Source: Anaerolineae bacterium
GTDB lineage: Bacteria > Chloroflexota > Anaerolineae > Anaerolineales > Villigracilaceae
Assembly: GCA_021324435.1 (NCBI GenBank)
Contig: JAJPIZ010000025.1
Span: 62,001 to 126,000, forward strand
Length of the DNA: 64,000 nucleotides
Direction of reading: 5' to 3'
Below, in pieces: positions 1 to 8,003 of this stretch. Below the pieces are notes generated by a model that did not search any database, was not told where the DNA came from, and saw nothing but the letters and a program-made list of their open reading frames with translations. Each line of letters starts with the position of its first letter. Position 1 is the stretch's first letter. Position numbers and translations under genes: made by a program.

Positions 1-1287
1 GTGCAACCCGGCTTCATCAAAAAACCCGGCGCGACCGAAGACGATGATGCGCAACAGATGAAAGTACGCGTGGCGCAGATTGCCAGCCTTCAAAAAGATT
101 TGGCGCTGGCGCTTTCGGCGGAGCGTTTGCGAATCGAGGCGCCTGTGCCCGGCAAACCGTACGTGGGAATCGAAGTGCCCAACCCGCATTCTTCGGTGGT
201 GCGCATGAAACCGATTTTGGAGAGTGAATCGTTCCATCGAATCGGCGCGCCGCTGACCATTGCGTTGGGACGCGATGTGTCGGGTAATCCGCTTGTGGCG
301 GACCTTGCGCGTATGCCTCATCTGCTGATTGCCGGCGCGACAGGCTCTGGCAAATCAGTCTGCATCACCGCGCTGGCCGCCTGTCTGGCGATGAACAACG
401 CGCCCGAAGAACTGCGCATGGTGATGATCGACTCCAAGATGGTGGAACTCCTGCGCTTCAACGGCCTGACGCATCTTTATGGAAAAGTCGAAACCAACAT
501 TGACCGCATCCTCGGCGTTTTGCGCTGGGTGGTGGTGGAGATGGAGCATCGCTATCGCCTGCTCGAAGCGGCTCACGCGCGTGACCTTGAAAACTACAAT
601 CGCAAGCAGGCCCGCAAAGAAGACGGAGTGACCCTGCCGCGCATTGTGGTGCTGATTGATGAGTTGGCGGATTTGATGATGTCCGCGCCGGATCAGACCG
701 AACACAATCTCGTTCGCCTCGCGCAAATGGCGCGCGCCACTGGAATTCATCTGGTGGTCGCGACTCAGCGTCCCTCCACAGACGTGGTGACGGGTCTCAT
801 CAAAGCCAACTTCCCGGCGCGGCTGGCTTTTGCAGTCGCCTCCGGCGTGGACTCGCGCGTCATTCTTGACACCACTGGCGCGGAGACTCTGCTTGGCCGC
901 GGCGATATGCTATTCTTGAATCCGGAGATCGGAAATCCGATTCGCGCGCAAGGCGTGATGGTCACCGACATGGAGATCGAGCGCATCATTGACTTCTGGC
1001 AGAAGAACAGCGAACTGGAAATTGAAGACGTCCCGCCGTGGGAGAAATTGCTGACCGAGCCGGACGAAGATGAAGACGATGGGTTGATCGAGCAAGCGAT
1101 CTCCATCGTGCGCCAAACTCAGCGCGCCTCCGCTTCGTTGTTGCAACGCCGCTTGCGGATCGGGTATCCGCGCGCCGCGCGTCTGCTCGATCAACTGGAA
1201 GAGATGGGAGTCGTGGGTCCCTCACAGGGCGGCGGCAAGGAACGCGATGTCATGCCGTTCGATGAAGAAGAGGAAGAGGGAGAATAA
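1..1287 (+). CDS. ftsK: DNA translocase FtsK/SpoIIIE, C-terminal part (5' end outside window)
   Basis: ATP-driven double-stranded DNA pump that moves chromosome termini through the division septum. The visible 428 residues hold the motor: Walker A GATGSGKS near residue 112, Walker B VVLIDELAD near 215, and a C-terminal winged-helix gamma domain of about 65 residues (from about 360) of the kind that reads polar DNA motifs. The N-terminal membrane domain is missing because the frame is open at base 1, so the GTG at position 1 is probably an internal Val codon. A very acidic tail (DEEEEEGE) ends the protein. The next gene, a phospholipid synthase, begins about 110 bases on. Confidence 0.93.
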   Translation: MQPGFIKKPGATEDDDAQQMKVRVAQIASLQKDLALALSAERLRIEAPVPGKPYVGIEVPNPHSSVVRMKPILESESFHRIGAPLTIALGRDVSGNPLVADLARMPHLLIAGATGSGKSVCITALAACLAMNNAPEELRMVMIDSKMVELLRFNGLTHLYGKVETNIDRILGVLRWVVVEMEHRYRLLEAAHARDLENYNRKQARKEDGVTLPRIVVLIDELADLMMSAPDQTEHNLVRLAQMARATGIHLVVATQRPSTDVVTGLIKANFPARLAFAVASGVDSRVILDTTGAETLLGRGDMLFLNPEIGNPIRAQGVMVTDMEIERIIDFWQKNSELEIEDVPPWEKLLTEPDEDEDDGLIEQAISIVRQTQRASASLLQRRLRIGYPRAARLLDQLEEMGVVGPSQGGGKERDVMPFDEEEEEGE

Positions 1288-1314
1288 GTGTTGGTCATCG
1301 GCGAGACCACAAGC

Positions 1315-1368
1315 GCGCAAAGAAGAAAAAAGAACCTTGTGTTCTCTGTGCTCTTCGTGGTGAGTTTT
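1315..1368. repeat. Degenerate copy of CTCTGTG/CACGGAG intergenic repeat
   Basis: The spacer after ftsK contains words such as TTCTCTGTGCTCTTCGTGGTGA. The two-armed element at 21584-21657 has the same vocabulary. Words of this type (CACAGAGAACACGGAG and its complement) are known as scattered repeats in many environmental bacterial genomes. A possible -10 (TATGAT, near 1372) follows it and may serve the next gene. Confidence 0.5.
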
Positions 1369-1399
1369 CGGGTATGATTGGACAATCTGGCAATCGAGG

Positions 1400-2017
1400 A
1401 TGAGAGTGAAGAAAACATTCACGGATTTTTTGCGTGTGACTTTCAAATGGATACTTGATCCCATCGGCGGGTTCCTCAACAAGATCGGGCTGACGCCCAA
1501 CTCGGTGACGTTGATCGGCGTGGCCGGAAACGTGGCCGCGGCCTACTTTGTCGCACGCGGAGAATTGGTGACCGGCGGCATCATCATGTTGATTGCCTGG
1601 CCGATTGACGCGCTGGATGGCACAATGGCGCGTCTGCGCGGCGAAGCCAGTGATTGGGGTGCCTTCGTTGATTCTGTGAGTGACCGTTATTCCGAATTGA
1701 TTATTCTGGGCGGCCTGCTCTATCATTTCTCAATGACCAATCAGGACGTTGCCTCAGTTGTCACTTTCGCCGCCGCGGCCGGTTCGATTTTGGTCTCGTA
1801 TGTCAAGGCGCGAGCCGAGGCGCAGAGTTTCAGCGCCAAAGAAGGATTGCTCACTCGCGCGGAACGTTATCTTGTTTTGGGTCCATCGCTGGTGTTTGGC
1901 TTTCCCGTCATCGGCGTGTGGATCATTGCTGTGCTCGCCAATTTCACCGCGCTTCAGCGCATCTGGGTTGTCCGTGCTCAGGCGCATCGGAGAGCAATTG
2001 AATCAAAAGGAGTCTAA
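1400..2017 (+). CDS. CDP-alcohol phosphatidyltransferase (PgsA-like)
   Basis: Integral membrane enzyme that transfers a phosphatidyl group from CDP-diacylglycerol to an alcohol, probably for phosphatidylglycerophosphate or phosphatidylinositol-phosphate synthesis. The family signature D-x2-DG-x2-AR-x8-G-x3-D-x3-D is complete around residues 72-97 (IDALDGTMARLRG, then GAFVDSVSDR), so all metal-binding Asp residues are present. It has 205 residues and about six hydrophobic segments, normal for the family. The ATG follows a GAGG-like site. It ends three bases before lgt, so the two are probably co-transcribed as a membrane-lipid pair. The acceptor alcohol cannot be decided from sequence. Confidence 0.88.
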   Translation: MRVKKTFTDFLRVTFKWILDPIGGFLNKIGLTPNSVTLIGVAGNVAAAYFVARGELVTGGIIMLIAWPIDALDGTMARLRGEASDWGAFVDSVSDRYSELIILGGLLYHFSMTNQDVASVVTFAAAAGSILVSYVKARAEAQSFSAKEGLLTRAERYLVLGPSLVFGFPVIGVWIIAVLANFTALQRIWVVRAQAHRRAIESKGV

Positions 2018-2020
2018 TTC

Positions 2021-3163
2021 ATGAGCGACGGCTTTTCCATACCATCTATTATTTTGAAAGTGGCAATATTTGCTTTTGCCATAATTGGGGCAGTAGCATC
2101 GGCGCGGGACCTTGCTCGAAGCCGAAGAAGCCTAGATTTATGGAGAGATGTTTTTCCGTGGATAGGTGTTTTCATAGTGGGGATTATCGTTTGGATATTG
2201 GTTACCTCACCAACAATCTACATTCGGTACTATGGCATCATTCTGATGCTTGGTGCAGTGACGGGCGGTTGGCTTGCCACTAATGAGATGAAGCGCCGCG
2301 GCTATGACCCTGAACTCGTTTGGGATTTGCTGGTTTACCTCATCATTGGTGGTGTGATCGGCGCGCGCTTGTGGCATATCTTTACTCCGCCGCCCTCGTC
2401 CATCGCGCAGGGATATACTACAGCTTTTTATCTGACGCATCCTCTGGATGCTATTGATGTTCGCAATGGCGGCCTTGGTATTCCCGGTGCGGTCATGGGC
2501 GGTTTGATCGCGTTGTATATCTATGTCCGCAGCAATCCATTGGTTAGTTTCGCTGAATGGATTGACATCGGCGCGCCGAGCCTCGCGCTGGGTCAGGCCA
2601 TTGGTCGCTGGGGTAACTTCTTCAACCAGGAACTCTATGGCGCGCCGACCGACCTGCCGTGGAAGATCTATATTGATCCGGCGCACCGCATGGCCGGCTT
2701 CGAGAATCAATCCTATTATCACCCGCTCTTCGCGTACGAATCGATTCTTAATTTATTGAACATGCTTCTCTTGATGTATGTTGGGCGTCAATATTCTGAC
2801 AGACTCAAAAAAGGCGACGTCTTCAACATCTATCTGATCACATATCCCATTATCCGCTTCTCTCTTGACTTTTTGCGGCTCGATGCCTCCCAGGTTTTTA
2901 GCATCAATATCAACCAGACTCTGATGGCCGTCGTCGCGGTTTGCGCTGTGGGCGTTTTCATCTGGCGGCATCGCGCAGGCGCAGGCGAAGAACAAATGAC
3001 GGTTCAAACCGCGGAAGGACGGTATCCCGTCCGCGCCTCCGCAAGCGCCGGCTCCAAACCTGCTGTGCGGCGCACTGTGAAAAAGTCAGCCGTGCAAAGG
3101 AAGGCTGGCGCCTCTGATAAGAAACCAATGAAGAAACCGGCTTCCAGGAAAACAAGCAAATGA
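2021..3163 (+). CDS. lgt: Prolipoprotein diacylglyceryl transferase, extended
   Basis: Transfers diacylglycerol from phosphatidylglycerol to the lipobox Cys of prelipoproteins in the membrane, the first lipoprotein maturation step. Several lipobox proteins in this window would be its substrates. Lgt signatures are IRYYGI near residue 69, GGVIGARLWH near 112, NGGLGIPGAVMGG near 150, GQAIGRWGNFFNQE near 190 and YHPLFAYES near 234. Two features are odd. About 65 residues with extra membrane segments precede the usual Lgt start, and a Lys/Arg/Ala-rich tail of about 65 residues follows the last helix; the usual length is near 270-300. The segment that carries an essential His in E. coli Lgt (SFHGG) reads GIPGA here. 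AAGGAG lies before the ATG. Confidence 0.9.
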   Translation: MSDGFSIPSIILKVAIFAFAIIGAVASARDLARSRRSLDLWRDVFPWIGVFIVGIIVWILVTSPTIYIRYYGIILMLGAVTGGWLATNEMKRRGYDPELVWDLLVYLIIGGVIGARLWHIFTPPPSSIAQGYTTAFYLTHPLDAIDVRNGGLGIPGAVMGGLIALYIYVRSNPLVSFAEWIDIGAPSLALGQAIGRWGNFFNQELYGAPTDLPWKIYIDPAHRMAGFENQSYYHPLFAYESILNLLNMLLLMYVGRQYSDRLKKGDVFNIYLITYPIIRFSLDFLRLDASQVFSININQTLMAVVAVCAVGVFIWRHRAGAGEEQMTVQTAEGRYPVRASASAGSKPAVRRTVKKSAVQRKAGASDKKPMKKPASRKTSK

Positions 3164-3165
3164 TC

Positions 3166-3270
3166 TTTCTGCCGCCGCTCATTGCCAAAATCGCTGAGGG
3201 CGGCAGATGCTTATTATGGTAAATTTCATCGAAAACCCAATGTTTACCAATGTTCATCTGTGGTTAAATG
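3166..3270. repeat. Inverted repeat after lgt plus a 'TTCATCTGTGGTTAA' repeat word
   Basis: CTGCCGCCGCTC (3169-3180) pairs with GAGGGCGGCAG (3196-3206), a strong hairpin with no T-run. It may end or stabilise the pgsA-lgt message. From 3240 the spacer reads ACCAATGTTCATCTGTGGTTAA, a word type that recurs as an intergenic repeat in many bacteria. The open frame of the following ATPase gene runs back through this stretch, but it is not likely to be coding. Confidence 0.45.
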
Positions 3271-3283
3271 CTTTGAATGTGAA

Positions 3284-4231
3284 ATGATCGAAACACGCGA
3301 TTTGAGCAAGCAATTTAATGACTTCTGGGCGGTGGACGGCGTGACCATCTCCGTACAACCTGGCCAAATCCTCACGCTCCTCGGCCAGAATGGCGCAGGC
3401 AAGACCACCACGGTCCGCATGTTGACCGCCTTGCTGAAGCCCACGCGCGGTTGGGCGCGCGTGGCGGGTTACGATGTAATGAGTCAGGGTGACCGCGTCC
3501 GCGCTTCGGTCGGCGTGTTGACCGAACAACATGGCCTGTACATGCGCATGACCGGAATCGAATATCTTGATTTCTTTGGCCGCATCTATCGTCTAAGCGC
3601 AAAAGCGCGCGAGTCGCGCAGTGATTATTTGTTGAACTATTTCGGTTTGTCGCAGGCCGCGTCGCGACGCATCGGTGAATATTCAAAAGGGATGCGCCAG
3701 AAGCTTGCCCTGGCTCGCGCCTTGATGCACGAACCGCCGGTTCTTCTGCTCGACGAACCCACCTCCGCCATGGACCCTGAGTCGGCGCGGCTTGTGCGTG
3801 ACGAGATCGCGAGGCTGAGGTCGTCGCAACGCACGATTGTGATTTGCACACATAACCTGGCTGAGGCTGAAATACTGGCCGATAAAATCGCCATCATTTA
3901 CCGAGGCCGTATTCTCATGGTGGGCACGCTAAACGAGTTGAAACAGAAAGTTTTGGGAACGGCAGAATACGAAGCAAAATTTTCGTCGGCATGGCGCGGC
4001 AATGGTTTCAATCTGCCGAATGGTGTGACCTTGATCGAACGGCGCGATATGAGTTTGCGATTCAGCGTTGAGAATCCGTCGGAGGCCAATCCATTGCTTC
4101 TGCATTCATTGACGGATTCGCGCGCGCCGCTGGTTGCTTTTCAGGAAGTGCCGCGCAGTCTGGAACAGGTTTATCTCAAAGTGATGGCCGACGCGCAAGC
4201 GCCGAGCGCGGAGGCTGTCCATGCTGGCTGA
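3284..4231 (+). CDS. ABC transporter ATP-binding protein
   Basis: ATPase subunit of an ABC-2 type exporter, cytoplasmic and paired with the membrane subunit encoded immediately downstream. Walker A is GQNGAGKTT near residue 39, the signature is YSKGMRQKLALARA near 130, Walker B is VLLLDEPTSAMD near 150, and the switch His is in THNLAEAE near 187. The family is CcmA/NatA-like, and the 315 residues include a divergent domain of about 90 residues at the C-terminus. The start at 3284 is chosen because the protein there begins in the normal family way (MIETRDLSKQF); an upstream start at 3182 would add residues encoded by repeat sequence. The stop overlaps the next start by 11 bases, indicating coupled translation. 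The substrate is unknown. Confidence 0.9.
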   Translation: MIETRDLSKQFNDFWAVDGVTISVQPGQILTLLGQNGAGKTTTVRMLTALLKPTRGWARVAGYDVMSQGDRVRASVGVLTEQHGLYMRMTGIEYLDFFGRIYRLSAKARESRSDYLLNYFGLSQAASRRIGEYSKGMRQKLALARALMHEPPVLLLDEPTSAMDPESARLVRDEIARLRSSQRTIVICTHNLAEAEILADKIAIIYRGRILMVGTLNELKQKVLGTAEYEAKFSSAWRGNGFNLPNGVTLIERRDMSLRFSVENPSEANPLLLHSLTDSRAPLVAFQEVPRSLEQVYLKVMADAQAPSAEAVHAG

Positions 4232-5654
4232 TTTGCAGATGGTTTGGCTCGTGGCGCAACGCGAACTGCGTGACCAGTTCCGTGACTGGCGCATTCTGAC
4301 GCCGCTCATCGTCTTGACCTTGTCCTTCCCGTTTCTGATGAATCAAGTGGCGCACGAAGCGGTCGGCTTTTTTTCCCGTTATGGCACGACCCTGATCGCA
4401 GACCGGCTGGTTCCCTTTTCGGTGTTGATCATCGGATTCTTCCCGATCACGATCTCGCTCGTGGTCGCACTCGAGTCCTTCGTCGGCGAAAAAGAACGGG
4501 GGACGATTGAGCCGCTATTGAGCGCGCCGATGCAAAACTGGCATTTGTATTTTGGAAAACTGTTGATTGGCATCCTTACGCCCCTGGTTGCCAGTTATGC
4601 CTCCATTGCTTTTTATCTGGCGATGGTCTCTCACCAGCGTTTGCAAATGCCGAGTGTGTACACCTTGACCCTGCTTTTCATGCTCACCACGGCCCACGCG
4701 GTGTTGATGGTCAGCGCGGCGATTGTGATCTCGGTGCAATCCACCTCGGTGCGCGCCGCCAATTTGCTGGCGTCGTTCATTATCATTCCGGTGGCGCTCA
4801 TGATGCAGGGAGAAAGTGTGCTGATGTTCTGGGGCACGGATAAAGTCTTGTGGCTGGCAATTGTCGCGGTGGTCATCATGGCTGGACTGCTTGTTCGCCT
4901 GGGCCTGTCGCATTTTGAACGTGAATATTTGCTCGGACGCGAATTCGACTCGTTGAATCTGCGCTGGATGGGGCGTACATTCTGGGGTTCATTTCGAGGC
5001 GAGTCAAAATCTCTGTTTGGCTGGTACCGGTTCGAGGTCCGGAAAGCGATGCGGCAGTTAATCGTCCCAATGCTCATTGTTGCCGGGATCGCCGTTGTGG
5101 GTTACTGGCTCAGTTATCATTGGGTCACAGTCAATATTCCGAAGATGCTGTCTGATGCAACACCGAGCGATTACGCAGACATTATTCAGGATGCGCGCCA
5201 ATCGGTTGGTTTGGTGCAGGCCAACCAGCATATTTCCGCGCTCGCAATTTTTGCAAATAACATTCGTGTGACATTTCTGATTTTTCTGGGCGGCATTGTT
5301 TCCTTCAGTGTGCTGGGTGTGATGACTTATTTGATCAACATCGGTCTGATCGGGACCGTGCTGGGAATCTTCAAACTGATCGGCGTTTCTCCGACCCTGT
5401 TATTTCTCGCGGGCTTGCTGCCGCACGGAATTTTTGAGATCCCGGCACTGATGTTTGCCAGCGCGATTGTGTTGAGAATCGGCGCGGTGCTCGTGACGCC
5501 GCAGATCGGCAAATCCATGGGACAGGTGATTCTTGAGTTGGCGGCAGATTGGGTCAAAGTGTTTTTCGGCGTGGTGATTCCCTTGCTGGCAATTGCTGCG
5601 CTGGTGGAGGCATACATTACGCCGTCTATTTTGTTCGCCGTCCTTCCAAAATAG
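4221..5654 (+). CDS. ABC-2 type permease fused to a SpoIIM-like (DUF95) membrane domain
   Basis: Membrane subunit of the exporter whose ATPase overlaps it by 11 bases. Residues 1-240 look like an ABC-2 permease: a cytosolic start (QRELRDQFRDW), about six helices, and the loop FVGEKERGTIEPLLSAPM typical of NatB/ABC-2 proteins. From about residue 265 a second module begins, with a helix near 275-295, then ANNIRVTFLIFLGG, LINIGLIGTVLG, and LPHGIFEIPALMFASAIVLRIG near 395-417. That last stretch matches the SpoIIM/DUF95 family (LPHGxxExPA motif). The fusion has no frameshift at the join. SpoIIM in spore formers works in septal peptidoglycan remodelling; a sporulation role here is not implied. The cargo cannot be read from sequence. 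Confidence 0.82.
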   Translation: MLADLQMVWLVAQRELRDQFRDWRILTPLIVLTLSFPFLMNQVAHEAVGFFSRYGTTLIADRLVPFSVLIIGFFPITISLVVALESFVGEKERGTIEPLLSAPMQNWHLYFGKLLIGILTPLVASYASIAFYLAMVSHQRLQMPSVYTLTLLFMLTTAHAVLMVSAAIVISVQSTSVRAANLLASFIIIPVALMMQGESVLMFWGTDKVLWLAIVAVVIMAGLLVRLGLSHFEREYLLGREFDSLNLRWMGRTFWGSFRGESKSLFGWYRFEVRKAMRQLIVPMLIVAGIAVVGYWLSYHWVTVNIPKMLSDATPSDYADIIQDARQSVGLVQANQHISALAIFANNIRVTFLIFLGGIVSFSVLGVMTYLINIGLIGTVLGIFKLIGVSPTLLFLAGLLPHGIFEIPALMFASAIVLRIGAVLVTPQIGKSMGQVILELAADWVKVFFGVVIPLLAIAALVEAYITPSILFAVLPK

Positions 5655-5661
5655 GTGCTGT

Positions 5662-6420
5662 ATGGCCAAAGTCATTGTCCTCGGCTCGTCGAATGCCATC
5701 CCCACCACAGACCATGAAAATACGCACATGGTCATCGTTGGAGAGGAGCGCGTCGTTTTGGTGGATTGTGTGAGCAATCCGATCCTGCGATTGGAAAAGG
5801 CCGGGCTTGACTTTAACAACCTCACCGATTTGATCGTGACTCATTTTCATCCCGATCATGTCTCCGGCCTCCCGCTTCTTCTCATGGACATGTGGCTGAT
5901 GGGACGCCGCAAACCGCTCAATATCTACGGTCTGCATTTCACGCTTGACCGCGTGGAGGACTTGATGGGCTTTTACGGCTGGGCCGAATGGCCGGACTTT
6001 TTCCCGGTGGCTTTTTATCGCCTGCCCGCGCAGGAGATGACTCCGGTCATTGATTGTCCGGACTTCCGCATCTTTTCGTCCCCGGTTCGGCATCTGCTTC
6101 CGACGATTGGTCTGCGCTTCGAGTTCAATCACTCCAAAAAGATCATGGCCTATTCAAGCGACACGGAACCGTGCGCGCAAGTCATTCGCCTGTCGGAAGG
6201 CGCGGATATTCTTATTCACGAATCCGCGGGCGCTACGCGTGGACATTCCTCCGCGGCGCAGGCTGGCGAGATTGCCAGTCAGGCCGAGGTCGGCAAGTTA
6301 TATTTGATTCATTATCCAACAGGGAAATTCGCCAGCGGCGATCTGGTTGCCGAGGCGCGCCAGCGGTATCAGGGAGAAGTCGGTTTGGCTGAAGACTTTA
6401 TGGCATTGGACTTCAATTGA
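5662..6420 (+). CDS. Metallo-beta-lactamase fold hydrolase, RNase Z-like
   Basis: Cytoplasmic zinc hydrolase of 252 residues. The metal motif THFHPDHVSG lies near residue 63, a further His is in SPVRHLLPTIGLRFEF near 143, the bridging Asp is in YSSDTEP near 163, and the closing motif HESAGATRGHSSAAQAG near 184 and LIHY near 213 match the layout of tRNase Z (ElaC) and its relatives. The HST loop and GHS..A.A segment favour the RNase Z branch over true lactamases, but the protein is shorter than typical RNase Z (about 300) and the flexible arm is not obvious. The start at 5662 gives the standard MAKVIVLGSS beginning and lies seven bases after the permease stop. Confidence 0.78.
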   Translation: MAKVIVLGSSNAIPTTDHENTHMVIVGEERVVLVDCVSNPILRLEKAGLDFNNLTDLIVTHFHPDHVSGLPLLLMDMWLMGRRKPLNIYGLHFTLDRVEDLMGFYGWAEWPDFFPVAFYRLPAQEMTPVIDCPDFRIFSSPVRHLLPTIGLRFEFNHSKKIMAYSSDTEPCAQVIRLSEGADILIHESAGATRGHSSAAQAGEIASQAEVGKLYLIHYPTGKFASGDLVAEARQRYQGEVGLAEDFMALDFN

Positions 6421-6432
6421 GTCCGCGATAGA

Positions 6433-6470
6433 GCGTTTAACGCAAAGGCGCGAAGACGCTGGGATTTTTC
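6433..6470. repeat. Degenerate 'ACGCAAAGGCGC' intergenic repeat
   Basis: TTTAACGCAAAGGCGCGAAGACGC resembles the near-tandem ACGCAAAGRCGCAAAG words scattered through many bacterial genomes. It lies between two convergent genes and codes for nothing visible. Confidence 0.4.
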
Positions 6471-6497
6471 ACTAAATAAAGCGAACTTATTATTTAT

Positions 6498-6537
6498 CTG
6501 TGTTTAAAAACAAGTCGGGCAGTTCAACTGTCCGACT
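6498..6537 (-). terminator. Rho-independent terminator of the HNH gene
   Basis: AGTCGG (6513-6518) pairs with CCGACT (6532-6537) and the inner GCAGT/AACTG arms extend the stem. Read on the minus strand, it is followed by TTGTTTTTAAA, a T-rich run. It lies directly after the HNH stop codon at 6545. Confidence 0.8.
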
Positions 6538-6544
6538 AAAATTT

Positions 6545-7048
6545 CTACCAACCATTGATGTATTGCGCCCAGTCGCCGTTTTCTGCCAGATGCCGTCCAA
6601 AGATATAAGCGGCGTTCGCTGGTGGTTCCTTCGGAATATGCAGAAGATTCATATGCGCTTCCTCCGGGCTTCGTCCGCCTTTGCGGTGATTGCAGGCAGG
6701 GCAGGCCGCCACAACGTTCGTCCAGACGTGGAGGCCGCCCTGATACCGGGGGAGGACATGATCAACAGTCAGGCCGCCGTCGTGTCGTCCGCAATACTGG
6801 CAGGTATAATTGTCTCGTCTGAAAACTTCGCGCCGCGTCAACTTGACGCGCGGGCGCGGGCGATGCACCTGCGCTTCAAGGCGAATGACCGATGGCCGCG
6901 GAATCAACTCTTTGACTGTTCGGATGTAGCCGCGTCCGTTTGCCACCATGGCCGCTTTTCCTCCAAAGATCAGGCCAATGGCTCGCCGTGTGGAACATAC
7001 GTTGATCGGCTCGAAGTTCGCGTTGAGCACTAGAACGGGCTCTTGCAT
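6545..7048 (-). CDS. HNH endonuclease family protein
   Basis: Small nuclease of 167 residues. An N-terminal half (VLVLNANFEPINVCSTRRAI) is followed by an HNH module at about 80-135: FRRDNYTCQYCG, LTVDHVLPRYQGG, WTNVVAACPACNHRKGGRSPEEA. The four Cys form the zinc knuckle, and DH with the later Asn and His are the catalytic set. This is the common solitary HNH type of Chloroflexi, Deinococcus and Cyanobacteria, whose biological target is unknown. The start at 7048 is preferred because GGAG sits eight bases upstream and the conserved region begins there; a frame extension to 7105 lacks such a site. TATAAT at 7071-7076 is a likely promoter. Divergent from the epimerase gene. Confidence 0.85.
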   Translation of the reverse strand: MQEPVLVLNANFEPINVCSTRRAIGLIFGGKAAMVANGRGYIRTVKELIPRPSVIRLEAQVHRPRPRVKLTRREVFRRDNYTCQYCGRHDGGLTVDHVLPRYQGGLHVWTNVVAACPACNHRKGGRSPEEAHMNLLHIPKEPPANAAYIFGRHLAENGDWAQYINGW

Positions 7049-7103
7049 AAAGGCTCCGTAATCGGCATGATTATAGCATAATGGCCGATGGAGAGAATCT
7101 GAC

Positions 7104-7994
7104 ATGAAAATTTTGGTGGCTGGCGGCTCAGGCTTTATGGGGACCGCCTTTTCGAAGTCTCTTCAATCAAATGGACACGAAGTTTGGATTTTGACCCGGC
7201 GCACGCCGAAAGGTCCAAACCAGATTCGTTGGGATGGCGTCACGACCAAAGGCTGGGGCGAACGCGTCAATGAGATGGACGCGATTGTCAACATGACCGG
7301 ATATGGCCTCGAACATTGGCCGTGGACGAAATCTCAAAAGAAACGCTTTCTCGACTCCCGCGTCCTTCCCGGACTTGCGCTGGCTTCCGCCATAAAAGAG
7401 TCGACGCGCCGCCCGCGCGTGTTCCTGCAAATCTCCGGCATCAATCACTACGGCTTGCGTGGCGAAGGCATCGCCGATGAATCCACGCCTCCCGCTGATG
7501 ATTTCCTCGCACAACTGACGGTCAAATGGGAGGATGCGACTCGCGCGGTGGATGATCTGGGCGTTCGTCGCATTGTGGCACGGACGGCAGTTGTGCTCGC
7601 CTCGCGCGGCGGTTTATTCCCGTTAATGGCCTTGCCTGTGCGTCTGTTCGCGGGCGGTCCGCTTGGCAGTGGCAAACAAGCCATGCCGTGGATTCACATT
7701 GCAGATCACCTCAACGCGCTCCGCTTTTTGCTGGAAAATGACAAAGCGAGCGGAGTCTTCAATCTAATCGCGCCCACCCCGACATCCAGCGCCGAATTCG
7801 TCCGAGCCATCGCGAAGACTCTCCATCGGCCATACTGGTTTCCGGCGCCTGCTTTTTTGCTTCGGGCGCTTTTGGGTGAAATGAATGTCTTGATTCTCGA
7901 AGGACGTTATGCTCGACCGAAGCGCTTGCAGGAATTGGGCTACCAGTTCCAATTTCCGAATATTGAGACTGCGCTTGCAGATTTGATTGGATAA
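7104..7994 (+). CDS. TIGR01777-type NAD-dependent epimerase (SDR39U1/YfcH family)
   Basis: Atypical short-chain dehydrogenase of 296 residues. The nucleotide loop is GGSGFMGTA near residue 7. INHYGLRGE near 114 carries the Tyr region, and the C-terminal DUF1731 segment is recognisable as RPYWFPAPAFLLRALLGEMN followed by LLEGRYARPKRLQELGYQF-type sequence. The substrate of this family is not established; homologues are often encoded near division or chlorophyll genes. GGAGAG stands before the ATG. The start region is divergent from the HNH gene with a shared spacer of about 55 bases. The downstream lipoprotein gene starts nine bases after the stop and is probably co-transcribed. Confidence 0.85.
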   Translation: MKILVAGGSGFMGTAFSKSLQSNGHEVWILTRRTPKGPNQIRWDGVTTKGWGERVNEMDAIVNMTGYGLEHWPWTKSQKKRFLDSRVLPGLALASAIKESTRRPRVFLQISGINHYGLRGEGIADESTPPADDFLAQLTVKWEDATRAVDDLGVRRIVARTAVVLASRGGLFPLMALPVRLFAGGPLGSGKQAMPWIHIADHLNALRFLLENDKASGVFNLIAPTPTSSAEFVRAIAKTLHRPYWFPAPAFLLRALLGEMNVLILEGRYARPKRLQELGYQFQFPNIETALADLIG

Positions 7995-8003
7995 GGAGAA
8001 AAA

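Noticed and set aside
1-3. GTG at the first base as the start of ftsK.
   Set aside because: The visible protein lacks the N-terminal membrane domain and the frame is open to the window edge, so the gene almost certainly begins outside.
6500-7033. A 177-codon plus-strand frame over the HNH gene.
   Set aside because: The minus strand carries a full HNH motif with a ribosome site, promoter and terminator.
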